Both the position numbers and the translations under genes were made by a program. The notes under the pieces were generated by a model. That model made no database searches. It was given only the letters and a program-made list of their open reading frames with translations, and had not been told where the DNA came from. 64,000 bases of DNA from Chloroflexus aggregans DSM 9485 (lineage in GTDB: Bacteria > Chloroflexota > Chloroflexia > Chloroflexales > Chloroflexaceae): contig NC_011831.1 of assembly GCF_000021945.1 (NCBI RefSeq), positions 1,249,353 through 1,313,352 of the forward strand. Direction: 5' to 3'. This document shows positions 63,595-64,000 of this stretch, one piece after another. How positions within the stretch are numbered: position 1 is the first letter of the stretch; each line of letters opens with the position of its first letter.

Positions 63595-64000
63595 ATGACC
63601 GTTCCATCCCACCACGACCTCATTACCGGACTTCAACAACGCGACCCGCGGATGGTTAGCGGGATCTACGAAACCTACGGGCCGCGCATCTACCACTACC
63701 TGTGCCGGCGCTTGGGCGATCCCGAACTAGCCCGCGACGCCCACAGCGACGTGTTTGTCCGCCTGCTCGAACGGGCCGCCCACTACCAAGACCGCGGCCT
63801 GCCCCTCACCGCGTGGCTCTTCCACCTCGCCCGCGATCAGGCCGCCAGCGTGCTGCGCCGTGATCGGCGGCTTGCCCCGCTCGAAGACGGTGACAGTACG
63901 CAGAACGGCGACCCCGAAATGTTGCTCGCCCATCAGTGGGACTGGGAGCACCTCCAGCAGGTGCTCGCCGCCCTGCCCGACCACTACCGGCAGGTGCTCT
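63595..64000 (+). CDS. ECF-type RNA polymerase sigma factor (3' end outside window)
   Basis: 135 codons to the window edge. After an unusual N-terminus (MTVPSHHDLITGLQQRDPRM) comes sigma region 2: VSGIYETYGPRIYHYLCRRL, DPELARDAHSDVFVRLLERA and the DNA-melting part AWLFHLARDQAASVLRRDRR. A linker and the start of region 4 (DWEHLQQVLAALPDHYRQVL) follow. It would direct RNA polymerase to a small regulon in response to a signal, usually held by an anti-sigma factor; any such gene would lie beyond the window. GGAG is present upstream but set some 10 bases from the ATG. A decayed relative lies at 62365. Confidence 0.87.
   Translation, partial: MTVPSHHDLITGLQQRDPRMVSGIYETYGPRIYHYLCRRLGDPELARDAHSDVFVRLLERAAHYQDRGLPLTAWLFHLARDQAASVLRRDRRLAPLEDGDSTQNGDPEMLLAHQWDWEHLQQVLAALPDHYRQVL

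Overview
The window is chromosomal DNA of a moderately GC-rich bacterium, most likely a filamentous anoxygenic phototroph of the genus Chloroflexus (Chloroflexota). I base this on protein style and gene content: a full 14-gene complex I operon, an isocitrate dehydrogenase carrying CBS domains, PGNWRAF-type EF-P, TP-rich exported proteins, and dispersed 'gcaaaggcgcagag' repeats. The genus call is recognition, not a search result. I saw no rRNA, tRNA, CRISPR array, prophage or intact insertion sequence.

Layout. Bases 1-8000 are housekeeping: the tail of a parvulin-type lipoprotein, mazG, a DUF951 zinc-ribbon-like protein, an NfeD-like membrane protein with its stomatin partner, an EamA transporter, leucyl aminopeptidase and homoserine dehydrogenase. 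Bases 8500-24400 run on the plus strand: aldehyde dehydrogenase, a radical SAM protein, a 1.4-kaa double-cyclase/AAA/TPR signalling protein, a 72-aa peptide resembling NHLP-clan RiPP leaders, an AAA-like/HEAT-repeat protein, an R2lox oxidase with an SDR, an M20 peptidase and a THUMP methyltransferase. Bases 24400-29100 are on the minus strand: ppa-nudix-ybeY, a beta-propeller lipoprotein, and a second parvulin lipoprotein gene broken by one in-frame TGA. FabI and a degenerate receiver follow. Bases 30542-33574 encode an exported beta-helix protein with about 545 residues of Thr/Pro repeat.

Bases 33972-49860 are the minus-strand operon nuoABCDEFGHIJKLMN. It has a near-perfect promoter upstream of nuoA and is interrupted between nuoD and nuoE by a duplicated repeat. 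Divergent from it is icd fused to CBS domains. Bases 52000-55200 hold a GxxExxY protein, an aminotransferase and a 2-hydroxyacid dehydrogenase set among the dispersed repeats. EF-P and groEL converge on 17 near-identical 54-bp repeats, each with a hairpin and a palindrome. GroES/GroEL sit behind a DoxX gene. The window ends with an MFS transporter, a small lipoprotein, and two related ECF sigma-factor genes (one decayed, one cut by the window edge) that share the same upstream promoter/operator arrangement.

The most unusual items are the cyclase/peptide/HEAT locus, the 54-bp hairpin array, the paired sigma-factor genes with a shared palindrome, and the Icd-CBS fusion next to the complex I operon.
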